In this document: piece by piece, positions 9,156 through 17,686 of the stretch
Position numbering within the stretch: position 1 is the stretch's first letter
Layout of the letters: each line of letters starts with the position of its first letter
From: a virus
IMG/VR virus record: IMGVR_UViG_3300009127_000004
Location: 1-62,111 of that record
DNA length: 62,111 nucleotides
Reading direction: 5' to 3' (one strand)
Made by a program: the position numbers and the translations under genes
Notes under the pieces: model-generated
Databases searched by the model: none
What the model was told of the DNA's origin: nothing
What the model saw: the letters and a program-made list of their open reading frames with translations, nothing else

Positions 9156-9830
9156 ATGGATATTATTGTGCCTGTAATTCGTCCTGCGGAATTTTATCAT
9201 CTGATGTTCGATCTTTATAACCAAACTGTATCCCCTCATAAAATTATTGTTATAGACAATATATCCCATGAGGATGGGAAACATGAATCTTTATCCTATC
9301 TAAAATCATTTCCCATTGAAAACGGACTTGTCCAAGTCATTACTCAAAACCGTATGATGAAAGTAAATGAATCTTGGATGATGGGGTTTGATAAATGTGA
9401 AAGCGACCATGTTGCTGTATTGAATGATGATTGCAGGATATCTTATAATTATGTGGAAGTCATTCAATTCATATTTGAGGGGTGGGGTACAGTAGGAGCT
9501 GTTTGTCCTACCACACAAACTGAGAAGGGGGTTTTACTTCCTCCTAAAAGTGTAATAGGCACCCACTTGAAAATGAGGAAACGGGAGGGATGGGCATGGA
9601 GTATTCGAAAAGAGATCATTGATTCTGTGCCTCCAATTCCTAAAGAGCTTGAAACGTTCTGTGGGGATGATTGGTATTGGGAATGGACCCACAGACTCAA
9701 AATGATATGGGTGAAATCTTCTGAAGTTCTATGCCACCATGTTCCTGGAGTTTCATGTAGGAAAGATATGCACCCCACCCTCAAAAAAGAGAAGCAAATT
9801 TATACCCAGAAAATGTTGGAGTATCGATAA
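9156..9830 (+). CDS. GT-A fold glycosyltransferase (GT2-like)
   Basis: 224 residues from the ATG at 9156, just after the previous stop. The N-terminus MDIIVPVIRP with IIVIDN (about residue 30) and the acidic VLNDDC (about residue 89) follow the nucleotide-sugar binding layout of GT2 enzymes, where the DxD-like acids hold the metal. ETFCGDDWYWEW near residue 168 may carry the catalytic base. Shorter than typical GT2 proteins, with no membrane segment. Confidence 0.65.
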   Translation: MDIIVPVIRPAEFYHLMFDLYNQTVSPHKIIVIDNISHEDGKHESLSYLKSFPIENGLVQVITQNRMMKVNESWMMGFDKCESDHVAVLNDDCRISYNYVEVIQFIFEGWGTVGAVCPTTQTEKGVLLPPKSVIGTHLKMRKREGWAWSIRKEIIDSVPPIPKELETFCGDDWYWEWTHRLKMIWVKSSEVLCHHVPGVSCRKDMHPTLKKEKQIYTQKMLEYR

Positions 9831-10942
9831 TGAATATGGTATTTTTCTATATGTGTGACGGTCCCGCTCCCAGTGGATCCAATCCTACATTTCATCCAAA
9901 CAAGAAAACCCAAAACAAATTTGCTTTAAACATAAGGGATGAAGGATATTATTATATGCTCGTTCATATGTTGAAAAGGAAGATAATTGACAAACTTACC
10001 ATTGTTATTGAATCCAACCATACCCCTGGACAATTTGTGACTCGTGAGAATATACAGGGTTGGGTTGTTCCTACAATAGATCAGGTACGGCCTATGCTGT
10101 CACCAGAACCTTCAATTTTTTGGGTCAGAGGAGGATTTCGAACCTGGCATGACTTCCTTGTTTCTATGAAGCGTAAACACTGGTTAGTTCTTTATGCTGC
10201 AAATACGGGAAGGGGAAGGTGGCCTTTTTGGGATGTTGTACTCAATGATTATTATAGAAAAATTTGGATGGATAAAGGCAATCGATTGATTTATCCATTT
10301 CTTAAACCTACAAACCCTGATATATTTAAGCCTATGAAGATTCCTCGGGACTTTGATATTTGTATTGGGGCTTCAAATGTTCATGATAAAAAAGGACAGT
10401 GGAAAGTCATCCACGCTCTAATACAATACAAAAAGAAAACCGGGAAGAATCTCAAGTGTGTCATGCCGGGTGCTGCCAGAAGATCAGTAAAATCTAATGA
10501 AATCCCATACTTAGTGGCAACTCATGGCCTTGACGTAACAATTACGGGGGGTGTGCCACGTAAAAAACTATGTGAGTTGTACAACAGGAGCAAAGTGTTC
10601 ATTCATGCCGGGGGATGTGGGGAGAATGATCGTGGCCCCATCGAAGCTTTGCGGTGTGGCTGTTTTCTTATCATCGGGAATCACAATTATCATGCTCCTT
10701 TTGTGTATGAGGGTCCGGCTGTTGTTTTAGATGTAGATAATACCGATGAGTTTGTAGGCAATCTGATAAAGATGTTTGAGGAGGTTCCCGATCTTGATGG
10801 ATTGGAAAAACTCAGAGAGGAAATAACGAATTATCATACTGGCATGGCAGGGAAGGAAACGTGCGTTGCCAATATGGAAGCTATGGTTGAAATCCTCAAA
10901 AGCAATGATGTTGAAAAAGGAATCAGATGGAACAATTTGTAA
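9830..10942 (+). CDS. GT-B fold glycosyltransferase
   Basis: 370 residues, starting TAATG over the previous stop. The C-terminal half shows a GT-B donor domain: TITGGVPRKKLCELYNRS (about 245-262) and HAGGCGENDRGPIEALRCGC (about 264-283), with the conserved Glu of the E-x7-E type motif. The N-terminal half is divergent. Probably the third sugar transferase of the same pathway. Overlaps the acetyltransferase gene by 16 nt. Confidence 0.65.
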   Translation: MNMVFFYMCDGPAPSGSNPTFHPNKKTQNKFALNIRDEGYYYMLVHMLKRKIIDKLTIVIESNHTPGQFVTRENIQGWVVPTIDQVRPMLSPEPSIFWVRGGFRTWHDFLVSMKRKHWLVLYAANTGRGRWPFWDVVLNDYYRKIWMDKGNRLIYPFLKPTNPDIFKPMKIPRDFDICIGASNVHDKKGQWKVIHALIQYKKKTGKNLKCVMPGAARRSVKSNEIPYLVATHGLDVTITGGVPRKKLCELYNRSKVFIHAGGCGENDRGPIEALRCGCFLIIGNHNYHAPFVYEGPAVVLDVDNTDEFVGNLIKMFEEVPDLDGLEKLREEITNYHTGMAGKETCVANMEAMVEILKSNDVEKGIRWNNL

Positions 10943-11448
10943 GAGGAGACCATTCCTATGGGGATATTGAAATTGTAGGTCGTGGCCGGTTGACAGTTAC
11001 AGTTGGGAAGTATTGTTCTATAGCTTCAGAGGTAAAAGCTATACTTAGTGGACATAGAACCGATTGGATAACAACATATCCTTTGCCAATGTTTCCTTAT
11101 AACTTTCCAAGCTGTGCGGGAGACAAATCTTGTGTCAAAACGGGCAATGTTATTATTGGGAATGATGTTTGGATAGGTTATGGAGTTATTCTTATCGCTC
11201 CTGTCTCTATTGGTGATGGTGCTGTTGTGGGGGCTGGGAGCGTTGTCAGAGGACATATTAATCCATATGAAATTTGGATTGGTAACCCCGCCCATATGGT
11301 CAGAAAAAGGTATACTGATGAACAAATAGGAATGCTTCTTGGTATCAAGTGGTGGTTTTGGGATGATGAAAAAGTTGACAAGAACTCCCGGTTACTTTGT
11401 TCCGGGGACATTACTAAGTTAATCCAACAGGAGGCTCATAATGTATAA
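10927..11448 (+). CDS. Hexapeptide-repeat O-acyltransferase (CatB/Vat-like)
   Basis: 173 residues. Left-handed beta-helix repeats are clear around residues 70-110 (NVIIGNDVWIGYGVILIAP, VSIGDGAVVGAGSVV), followed by the IGNPAHMVRKR C-terminal signature of the xenobiotic/sugar acetyltransferase family. A loop with GHRTDWIT near residue 42 corresponds to the region carrying the catalytic His. It probably acetylates a sugar made or transferred by its neighbours. Confidence 0.8.
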   Translation: MEQFVRGDHSYGDIEIVGRGRLTVTVGKYCSIASEVKAILSGHRTDWITTYPLPMFPYNFPSCAGDKSCVKTGNVIIGNDVWIGYGVILIAPVSIGDGAVVGAGSVVRGHINPYEIWIGNPAHMVRKRYTDEQIGMLLGIKWWFWDDEKVDKNSRLLCSGDITKLIQQEAHNV

Positions 11449-11980
11449 ATTTAAAAAGTGGAGAAATACAGAACATGTTCACATGATGGCAGAGATTATG
11501 AAACTCATGGAACCGGATGTTTATGTTGAAGTGGGGGTTCGAAATGGCTACTCCTTTAATTCTCTATCTCCATTTACAAGGGATGCGTATGGAATTGACA
11601 TAGTTGATGTATCGATGAAGATCGGAAAATATTTTCATCATGGTGATTCCGACAGCTTCATTAGCTACACGAACCCCTCGGGAGAATTCATCGATATCCT
11701 TTTCATCGATGGGGACCACAGAAAGGAAGCTGTGCTCCATGATTTTGATGTCCTATCTGAATTTGTCAGAACAGGTACAGGACTCATTTTCCTTCATGAT
11801 ACATACCCAGTAGCGGAACATATGTTGGCAGATGGGTATTGCTCCAATGCGTGGGAGGCTGCCAGGAAGATTTTCAAGAACCGCAAATACAGGAATTTCG
11901 AGATTGTTACAATTCCTGGTCCCTATGCTGGAATGTCAATCATTCGAAAAGTAGGCAGAAACCATTTGAACTGGAGATAA
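11441..11980 (+). CDS. Class I SAM-dependent methyltransferase (Methyltransf_24-like)
   Basis: 179 residues, overlapping the previous gene by 8 nt, with SD AGGAGG. Motif I is YVEVGVRNGYS (about residues 28-38), an acidic motif II lies near YGIDIVD, and the LFIDGDHRKEAVLHDF block (about 88-103) is typical of Methyltransf_24 enzymes that act on sugars or small molecules. Likely part of the glycan-decoration cassette. Confidence 0.7.
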   Translation: MYKFKKWRNTEHVHMMAEIMKLMEPDVYVEVGVRNGYSFNSLSPFTRDAYGIDIVDVSMKIGKYFHHGDSDSFISYTNPSGEFIDILFIDGDHRKEAVLHDFDVLSEFVRTGTGLIFLHDTYPVAEHMLADGYCSNAWEAARKIFKNRKYRNFEIVTIPGPYAGMSIIRKVGRNHLNWR

Positions 11981-11981
11981 A

Positions 11982-12566
11982 ATGAAACCACTTGCTGAGA
12001 TTTACCCGCCTCGATTTTTCTCAAGGCGTTACAAACTTCATTGGAGAGCCAATATTGTTAGGAATGCTATTCGAGAAGTCATTCCTGCTAAAAGTATGAT
12101 AGATGTAGGTTGTGCTACAGGGGATATTGTCAAAGCATTTATGGATAAAGGACTTTGTGCTATGGGCTTGGAAGGAACCGATGCTTGTGTTCCGCATTTG
12201 GTTATTCCCAAAGCCCACCTTATCATCCATGATTTGAGGAAGCCTTTAGATCATGGATTAAAATACGAGTTGTGTATTTGTTTCGAAGTTATGGAACACA
12301 TAGAACCCGAGTATGCGGATATTCTTGTGGCGAATTTGACAAGTCTGTCCAACAGTATTCTTATCTCCGCAGCTCTTCCAGGGCAGGGGGGACACTATCA
12401 TGTGAACTGTCAATTCCCAGGATATTGGGATGATAAATTTGGCAATCTTGGGTATGCTCGTGTCCAAACAACCGCCGAAATGATTAAATTTGGATTGGAG
12501 CTTTGGAAAAACAAGCCTGGAATTAGGGCGTATTGGCATAACCTACTCTTTTACAAGAGGATTTAA
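11982..12566 (+). CDS. Class I SAM-dependent methyltransferase
   Basis: 194 residues, ATG one base after the previous stop, SD CTGGAG. Motif I is MIDVGCATGDIVKAF (about residues 39-53), the motif II acid is in GLEGTDAC, and CFEVMEHIEPE (about 98-108) is the post-II element seen in Methyltransf_11/23 enzymes. Substrate unknown, probably sugar-linked given the cassette. Confidence 0.75.
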   Translation: MKPLAEIYPPRFFSRRYKLHWRANIVRNAIREVIPAKSMIDVGCATGDIVKAFMDKGLCAMGLEGTDACVPHLVIPKAHLIIHDLRKPLDHGLKYELCICFEVMEHIEPEYADILVANLTSLSNSILISAALPGQGGHYHVNCQFPGYWDDKFGNLGYARVQTTAEMIKFGLELWKNKPGIRAYWHNLLFYKRI

Positions 12567-12567
12567 G

Positions 12568-13195
12568 ATGAGGAAAATAATTGTTGATAAAGGAACCAGG
12601 TTTGGTCGTGGAATTGTTGTGAAGCAATCGCCTAATGGTAAAGTAAACCTAAAATGTGATTGTGGCAATTCCTACACCCCATTTTTTATCAGATGTTAGG
12701 AGAGGGTATACCAAGTCTTGTGGATGTTTGCAAAGGGATATTGTTGCGAGTAACAAAACGACTCATGGTATGACTGGAACTCCTATTCATAATAAATTTG
12801 TAGCTATGTGGAATAGGGTTAAGTGTCGGTCTGATTATAAAAACAGACCTGTATGTGATCGATGGAAAAGCTTTGAGTTTTTTATGGAAGATATGAATGT
12901 GTCATTTGAAGCGCATGTAAAAATATATGGATTGAAAAATACTACTCTCGACCGGATAGATAATGATAGTGGATACAGTCCTAATAATTGTAGGTGGGCA
13001 ACACACAGAGAACAAGCCGAAAACTCAAACCGTAGCAAGAGGTTTATGGCTAAGAATATAGAAACGGGAGAGATTGTAGTGGCTAACAACCAAAATAAAT
13101 TCGCCAAAGAAAAAGGATTGAATGTTGGTTGTTTAAATGGTGTATTGAATAAACGACACCGGCAACATAAAGGCTGGAAGTTTTGTTACATTTGA
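12568..13195 (+). pseudogene. HNH-type homing endonuclease, frameshifted
   Basis: The first frame (12568-12699) encodes MRKIIVDKGTRFGRG to [10 protein letters not shown] and then stops. The continuation [13 protein letters not shown] to [20 protein letters not shown] lies one base out of frame and runs to 13195. Joined by removing one base at the CCCC/TTTTTT tract (12677-12687), the two give 208 residues matching the familiar phage HNH homing-endonuclease layout: CDCG/CGC zinc knuckle, VCDRW, LDRIDN...NCRWAT. The SD AGAGG precedes the first ATG. Either an inactivated mobile gene or a one-base sequence error. Confidence 0.75.
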
Positions 13196-13217
13196 TTTTC
13201 TATGAATTGATAGCTTA

Positions 13218-13340
13218 ATTATAGCCCGTTCTTGCCTCTCACCGGCCATATAAGACAGTAAATAACGACTCAAATAAAAAAGGCATAGTCAGCTATGCCT
13301 TTTCTTTTCGAACGTCTTAAAACGTGATACAGAGCGTTTT
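13218..13340 (-). repeat. Operon-boundary repeat, copy 1
   Basis: Shares with copy 2 (35195-35306) the blocks ATTATAGC, ACCGGCCATATAAGACAG, TAAATAACGACTC and TTCGAACGTCTTAAAACG. Read on the minus strand it follows a stop codon, carries a strong terminator hairpin and then GCTATAAT. In this copy the flanking operons converge. Confidence 0.75.
13276..13306. terminator. Bidirectional rho-independent terminator
   Basis: A 9-bp stem AAGGCATAG / CTATGCCTT with loop TCAG is flanked by an A-run on the left and TTTTCTTTT on the right, so it works in both directions. It separates the plus-strand late genes from the converging minus-strand genes. It lies inside copy 1 of the boundary repeat. Apart from these two elements I see nothing between 13196 and 13338. 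Confidence 0.85.
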
Positions 13341-13749
13341 AGTTTTCTTTTCTTGCTAATAGCGTAGAACATGGATCCCCTCTGAAATCTCTGAAAAGAG
13401 ACAACATTTCTCTTATAGGATCTGATCCTAAAACCAATTGCATTGCAATCCTTTGGGCATTTGTAAAATCAAGATCAAGGGTCACAATTATATGTTCATG
13501 TCCTTCGCTTTTTGACGGATAGGATATATAGGAAACACCCCCATCGAATTCTTCCTTAATGCGTTCAATCCTCTGAAGGAATAATTCCTTATTAATATGT
13601 GAATCGATGTCAATTTGGAGTTCGTTCTTTTCCGGCACAAATATTTGGAATCCGTCTTCTTTCATTCTTTCGACATATTGTTCTCTGGATTCCAAATACG
13701 CTTCTACTTCAAGAACTTCCTTAAGTTCGTTATCGGTAATTACTCTCAC
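13339..13749 (-). CDS. Conserved-looking hypothetical protein
   Basis: 136 residues, Glu/Lys-rich, no membrane segment. Its start lies inside the end of the small zinc-ribbon gene 13730-13897, and GAGG lies just upstream. It ends next to the bidirectional terminator as the last gene of the minus-strand run. Residues 40-110 (LQIDIDSHINKELFLQRIERIK, HIIVTLDLDFTNAQRIAMQL) alternate strand and helix, but I recognise no family. Confidence 0.6.
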   Translation of the reverse strand: MRVITDNELKEVLEVEAYLESREQYVERMKEDGFQIFVPEKNELQIDIDSHINKELFLQRIERIKEEFDGGVSYISYPSKSEGHEHIIVTLDLDFTNAQRIAMQLVLGSDPIREMLSLFRDFRGDPCSTLLARKEN

Positions 13750-13897
13750 GTTTTACCTCCTTTTCAGTATTATGTAAACTTTTTTGAACGCAGGAAGAAC
13801 ATGTAAAATCACTTCCCTTTGCTGGTTTGTATTGTATTTTCTTTCCTTTGTGAAAAAGGTAATCTGGCTTCCCACATTTTACACAGAGTGCTTCCAT
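13730..13897 (-). CDS. Small zinc-ribbon protein, 55 residues
   Basis: A short gene with SD GAGAG before ATG. It encodes MEALCVKCGKPDYLFHKGKK, later TCSSCVQKS, so two CxxC knuckles (C5/C8 and C36/C39) form a probable zinc ribbon. It overlaps the next gene by 20 nt. One of many small CxxC proteins in this genome. Function unknown. Confidence 0.65.
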   Translation of the reverse strand: MEALCVKCGKPDYLFHKGKKIQYKPAKGSDFTCSSCVQKSLHNTEKEVKRESNYR

Positions 13898-14205
13898 AAT
13901 AATTCTCTCTTTCTTCTCTGTCTGTTTGAGGTTTTTCGCCGTTGTTTGAACATGAACAGGGACTCACCGATATGTCGTTTTGGATTGATCTTTTTCATCA
14001 ATTTGGAGTATCGTTTTCCTTTGTACATACTCTCCAAATTGAACAATGCTCTTGGGTTTTTCGGAAGTTTTTTCTCTTTGGAGAAGGGAACACAAAAAGG
14101 TTGTTTAATGTGTCTCCATCTTTTGATTGCACGGTTTGTGAATGCTCTTTGTTTCTCTTTCCATCCTTCCAAGACTTCTTTTGCTTTTTCTTTAATAGGA
14201 ATCAT
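13879..14205 (-). CDS. Basic hypothetical protein
   Basis: 108 residues from the ATG at 14205 (SD AAGGTGG, ATGA overlap with the glycosyltransferase stop). Strongly basic, many Lys and Arg (KKLPKNPRALFNLESMYKGKRY), mostly helical, possibly nucleic-acid binding. A GTG three codons upstream is the alternative start. No recognised family. Confidence 0.5.
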   Translation of the reverse strand: MIPIKEKAKEVLEGWKEKQRAFTNRAIKRWRHIKQPFCVPFSKEKKLPKNPRALFNLESMYKGKRYSKLMKKINPKRHIGESLFMFKQRRKTSNRQRRKRELLWKHSV

Positions 14206-15152
14206 GTTGTCCACCTTTTTAGCCAGTCTTCCATCGTTGTAGTTATTTGGGATTTGATATGTTCTCGGTGATCTTTTTGAAGGTCAAACATTTTGTAGGT
14301 CAGATTTTGAAGATGTCCAATGTCACCTTTGCAATGTGCCATGAAATTTAAGGCAAATTCCTTGCCCCCGACCATGTATGCTGCAATTGCTTGATTGCGT
14401 TTATGGTCAGTATAATTCCAATGATACTGTCGTTTTGATCCATGATGGCAAAGGGGATGTCCAACCTTGATGTATTTTTTCATTCCCATTACTGACATGA
14501 CATAATTAAGGAAGTTTTCTCCTCCTCCATATATTCCCAACTCGGTAGGCCATCCCCCTACTTTGTCATACAGTTTTCGGGACATCATGACACCGCAGGT
14601 AGACATAGCTGGAACTTCATAAATTGGAAATCCGTGGGCGGGTGGATTATATGCTGTGAATCGATAGTCCAACAAGGAAGTCGGTAAATCAATTCGGAGT
14701 TTGTATACCAATTTGTGATATTCCATAATATGATATGTAAGTGGAAGGTGAAGTGTGGCATTTCCTTCCATAAATACTTCTTGCATCATAAAATGACGAA
14801 ACATATCCCAAAGAGCATTCCGTGATATAATGCAATGAGCATCACAAAACCATAGGATATTGCCCTCAGAGTTTTTCACACCCATATTTTTGGCTTGCCA
14901 GTGTGACAGCTTATCTGTATAGTGCAGGACTTTCAGCCACGGATGGCCTTTTGCACAAGCAATGAGGTGTTCTCTTGTTCCATCATCCACTTTACCTCCT
15001 ACTTGTGCCTTAACCTCATCACAAAAATTGTCTATGACGATGATTTCAAAGTCCACCCGATCCCGTAACTCCTCAGCAATGTTACGCACAGTGAAAAGAA
15101 CTTGGGGCCACTCCAGACAGGTGGGTATGATTACAGATAATTTATCTCCCAT
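14202..15152 (-). CDS. GT2-family glycosyltransferase
   Basis: 316 residues from the ATG at 15152 (SD AGAGG). N-terminal LSVIIPTCLEWPQV and EIIVIDNF (residues 4-45) followed by NILWFCDAHC (about 105), the DxD-like metal motif, give a GT-A/GT2 core. GGWPTELGIYGGGENFLNYV (about 200-220) is the acceptor/catalytic region of this class. Soluble. Lies among minus-strand genes, away from the plus-strand sugar cassette. Confidence 0.75.
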   Translation of the reverse strand: MGDKLSVIIPTCLEWPQVLFTVRNIAEELRDRVDFEIIVIDNFCDEVKAQVGGKVDDGTREHLIACAKGHPWLKVLHYTDKLSHWQAKNMGVKNSEGNILWFCDAHCIISRNALWDMFRHFMMQEVFMEGNATLHLPLTYHIMEYHKLVYKLRIDLPTSLLDYRFTAYNPPAHGFPIYEVPAMSTCGVMMSRKLYDKVGGWPTELGIYGGGENFLNYVMSVMGMKKYIKVGHPLCHHGSKRQYHWNYTDHKRNQAIAAYMVGGKEFALNFMAHCKGDIGHLQNLTYKMFDLQKDHREHIKSQITTTMEDWLKRWTT

Positions 15153-15375
15153 TTTCATCCTCTTTCTCTGCTATTGGATAATAAGCTTTAGGCCAAACTT
15201 TGACCTCATCTGAAAGTCTTACACCCAGCTCGATGGGTCCCACGAAATGATTCCTTTCAGTACAAGCTTTTATAGCACTTTCCTCTTCCCGAAAAGCTCC
15301 GAGAATCTCCCATGCCACTGTAGATTCATCGATTTGTTTAACGAATTTTCCAATGATCCAAATTTGTTCACTCAT
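15142..15375 (-). CDS. Small hypothetical protein
   Basis: 77 residues with SD TAGGAGG. The sequence IWIIGKFV...WEILGAFREEESAIKAC looks like a small alpha/beta domain in which input is followed by a helix, a form common in short phage proteins. Overlaps the glycosyltransferase start by 11 nt. Function unknown. Confidence 0.6.
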   Translation of the reverse strand: MSEQIWIIGKFVKQIDESTVAWEILGAFREEESAIKACTERNHFVGPIELGVRLSDEVKVWPKAYYPIAEKEDENGR

Positions 15376-15559
15376 TTTTCCCTCCTATAAATCCTGCTTT
15401 TAAGGTCTCAAAGAATTTTCTTCTGTAACTCTGATCTTTTGGATTTTCACCTGCCAGATCCACTCCTATGGGATTTTGCATTACGGTTTTCAGCCATCTG
15501 GCTTCATCCTCTTCCAATATTAATGTAATTTTGATTGTACTTTCAGTATGGACCTTCAT
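15368..15559 (-). CDS. Small hypothetical protein
   Basis: 63 residues, SD TAGGAG. Begins with a beta stretch (STIKITLILEEDEARWL) followed by helix. Overlaps the next gene by 8 nt. No family recognised. Confidence 0.6.
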   Translation of the reverse strand: MKVHTESTIKITLILEEDEARWLKTVMQNPIGVDLAGENPKDQSYRRKFFETLKAGFIGGKNE

Positions 15560-15560
15560 T

Positions 15561-15843
15561 TTACACTCCTATTCCTAAATGTGAGTCCTTGTCAATTTCA
15601 AACACCGACATCCTATCAAACTCTGTTATCTTTTTCGGTGCTTTTGTTAGGTCATCATCTGTAAATCCCCCCAATGAGAAGATGATAAATTTACGCAGGT
15701 CAGATATTTCGTCTCTTCCAAGATATAGGTACTTAGGTTCCTTTTCCAGTTGTTGCCAAAAAGTCTATAGTTTTGACTTTTATGGTATTAACAATTTCAA
15801 AAGGATTGATAATCTCTAAATCTGCTCCCACTCTGTGAACCAT
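15561..15843 (-). pseudogene. Hypothetical gene split by a one-base frameshift
   Basis: An ATG at 15843 with SD AAGGGA encodes MVHRVGADLEIINPFEIVNT and stops after 36 residues. The next frame continues from the same point as FWQQLEKEPKYLYLGRDEIS to DSHLGIGV and ends at 15561. Removing one base from the A5 tract at about 15758-15762 (T5 on the coding strand) gives one 93-residue protein spanning exactly the gap between neighbours. Could be a decayed gene, a programmed +1 shift, or a sequence error. Confidence 0.6.
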
Positions 15844-16574
15844 GCTTTGTTTCCCTTTTTGGCCCAACCATGTTCAACCATCCAATGTCGTCCTATATCA
15901 ACAATGGCTGGAGGGGTATTCTGTGGATGAAAACTTCCAAAACGGCATCCCATCCATTTTTTAAACCACGGCCATCTCCATTTCATTTGCTTTTCTGGAT
16001 TAATTGATACACCAACATTATCGACCGCATCTATCGTAAAGTTCTTTCTGTTTAGGGAGGGATGCCCTGCAAATCCTATATGGCCTCTCTCCTCTTTTTT
16101 CACTTCGAAGTATTTTCCATTCCAGTCAAGAAATTGAGACCAGTTTTTACATGTTAGTTCGGTAGAAGGGGCTTTGGATAAACGAAGATGAATTACAGAT
16201 TTATCCTCTTCCATAATGTTTACCATATTGTTAAAGTCAATTGGAATATCCAATCTCCAATCTTCTTCAAGATGGAATAAATATTCGCCTTCCCTTTTAT
16301 TAGCACTATTCCATACCCATAAAAAAGCTGTTGGGAAGTGCGCTCTTGATGGGAATCGTACTCGGTGATATTCTCCAAAGCACTCACGAACGATATCTAA
16401 TATCCTATCCTTTTTTTCATCCATTTCATTTGTATCACATCCAACAGGATCGACACTCATATGAAGATAAAACGTGTGATCGGATGGAACAAATAGATTG
16501 TCCAAAAATGATTTGAATGTGATCTCAAGGAGTTCGGGACGAAGGGTCGCCGTTGTTGTTACGTCTATTCTCAT
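15816..16574 (-). CDS. GT2-like glycosyltransferase
   Basis: 252 residues, SD AAAGGA. N-terminus MRIDVTTTATLRPELLEITFKS followed by LHMSVDP, as in GT2 enzymes that begin with a beta strand and a donor-binding acid. FHLEEDWRL (about residue 101) is the likely metal-binding motif. HIGFAGHPSLNRK near residue 165 may be the acceptor side. Fifth sugar transferase of the window. Substrate unknown. Confidence 0.6.
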   Translation of the reverse strand: MRIDVTTTATLRPELLEITFKSFLDNLFVPSDHTFYLHMSVDPVGCDTNEMDEKKDRILDIVRECFGEYHRVRFPSRAHFPTAFLWVWNSANKREGEYLFHLEEDWRLDIPIDFNNMVNIMEEDKSVIHLRLSKAPSTELTCKNWSQFLDWNGKYFEVKKEERGHIGFAGHPSLNRKNFTIDAVDNVGVSINPEKQMKWRWPWFKKWMGCRFGSFHPQNTPPAIVDIGRHWMVEHGWAKKGNKAWFTEWEQI

Positions 16575-16839
16575 TTCTCATTTCCTTTTGGAGTTGTTCA
16601 AGTTCTGACTGGTCAGCAGAAACCTCCTTAATAAGCTGTTCTATCATTCCCACCACCGAAAGAAGCGAATTGAAAGTTTTCCTCAAGGCTATAATCATCT
16701 CCGGGTTTTTTCGGATCTCATCTTCCTGCATAATGTCAGGAATGGTTGCAATGTTCATGATTTCCACCTTTCTGTGGCGGCAAAATGAACTTACCAAATC
16801 AATAAAATCCTCATAGGTCACCTTATTTTTTGTTTCCAT
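16525..16839 (-). CDS. Helical hypothetical protein
   Basis: 104 residues from the ATG at 16839, which has SD GAAGGG. A longer frame reaches 16926 without a better SD. Mostly alpha-helical with a coiled-coil C-terminus (IEQLIKEVSADQSELEQLQK). Overlaps the GT2-like gene by 50 nt. Function unknown. Confidence 0.55.
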   Translation of the reverse strand: METKNKVTYEDFIDLVSSFCRHRKVEIMNIATIPDIMQEDEIRKNPEMIIALRKTFNSLLSVVGMIEQLIKEVSADQSELEQLQKEMRNENRRNNNGDPSSRTP

Positions 16840-17057
16840 AATCTGTATACCCTTCCATGAAAAGTTGAAGATTCGGCTTTTGTGATAGCAAATGGAACTT
16901 TTAAATCCTTGAAATGATTCTTCCATCTTTCAAGGATTTTCTTGTCATTCTTTGTGTAGATTTCATCCACATAGGCAATAAGTTTTTTAAGAGGAATAGC
17001 ATCGAATTCTTCTTCCATGAATTTGTCCACCACCCGTTCTTTAGAAAAATCCTTCAT
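16818..17057 (-). CDS. Small basic hypothetical protein
   Basis: 79 residues, SD GAGGGA. Charged, helical (KFMEEEFDAIPLKKLIAYVDEIY), basic C-terminus. Immediately follows the SbcC C-terminal gene and overlaps the next gene. No family recognised. Confidence 0.55.
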   Translation of the reverse strand: MKDFSKERVVDKFMEEEFDAIPLKKLIAYVDEIYTKNDKKILERWKNHFKDLKVPFAITKAESSTFHGRVYRLWKQKIR

Positions 17058-17059
17058 AG

Positions 17060-17686
17060 TTATTCCCTCTCAATAGTTAGATAACTTTTCTTGCCCCTTT
17101 TTTCAACAAGGAAAGTACGGTCAGCCGCTGTGTTTATATTTTTAGCATGGGAGATCATAATGTGCTGAATTTTAATCTCCTCATTAATCTTTGTTATCAT
17201 TTGGGATACTTTGTGCTGGAGATCCGGAGACACGTTTCTGAATGGTTCGTCCAAAACAAGAACAGGACGATTTTTGTCCAAACACCAGAATCCTACTTGC
17301 ATGGCATAGTCGGCCACATCGCAGGGACCGAATCCTGAACTGTCCTTTGGCTTTTGCAGAACTCCGAATTCTTTGAACATAAGATGAAGTTCCATTGTGT
17401 TCCTGCCAATTCTTACCTCCGCAGAAAACTCAGGCCATTGGTCAGAGACAGAGGACAATGCCATTGTGCCAAGACTGGACAGATGGACTTCGAGATTAGA
17501 TACCGTTTCTTGAACTGTCTGTTGAACTATCTCTCGTGCTTCAAGTGTATGAGTGTACAGAGCTTCGACTCGTTTTTCTTTTTCTTCTAATGAAGTCAAT
17601 TGTTTAGATAAGAAAGCGTGGTCGTCTGCCTCACCCTTGAAGGCTGATTGCATCTTGTAATATATGGCACGGTCGAATTCTACCAT
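17060..17686 (-). CDS. SbcC/Rad50-type ATPase, C-terminal lobe on its own
   Basis: 208 residues, SD GGGAGG. Residues 1-75 are a descending coiled coil. Then comes the ABC C-lobe: signature-like KDSSGFGPCD (about 116-125), Walker B VLVLDEPFRNVSPD (about 141-154) and the switch His in MISHAKN (about 175). There is no Walker A; that lies in the separate gene 20062-21156. Together with SbcD (17927-18859) they should form the end-processing Mre11-Rad50-like complex (T4 gp46/gp47). It overlaps the small coiled-coil gene by 7 nt. Confidence 0.8.
   Translation of the reverse strand: MVEFDRAIYYKMQSAFKGEADDHAFLSKQLTSLEEKEKRVEALYTHTLEAREIVQQTVQETVSNLEVHLSSLGTMALSSVSDQWPEFSAEVRIGRNTMELHLMFKEFGVLQKPKDSSGFGPCDVADYAMQVGFWCLDKNRPVLVLDEPFRNVSPDLQHKVSQMITKINEEIKIQHIMISHAKNINTAADRTFLVEKRGKKSYLTIERE

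Noticed and set aside
12490-12699. 69-residue version of the HNH gene start reaching back into the methyltransferase
   Set aside because: The SD AGAGG supports the ATG at 12568, and the upstream extension overlaps methyltransferase codons.
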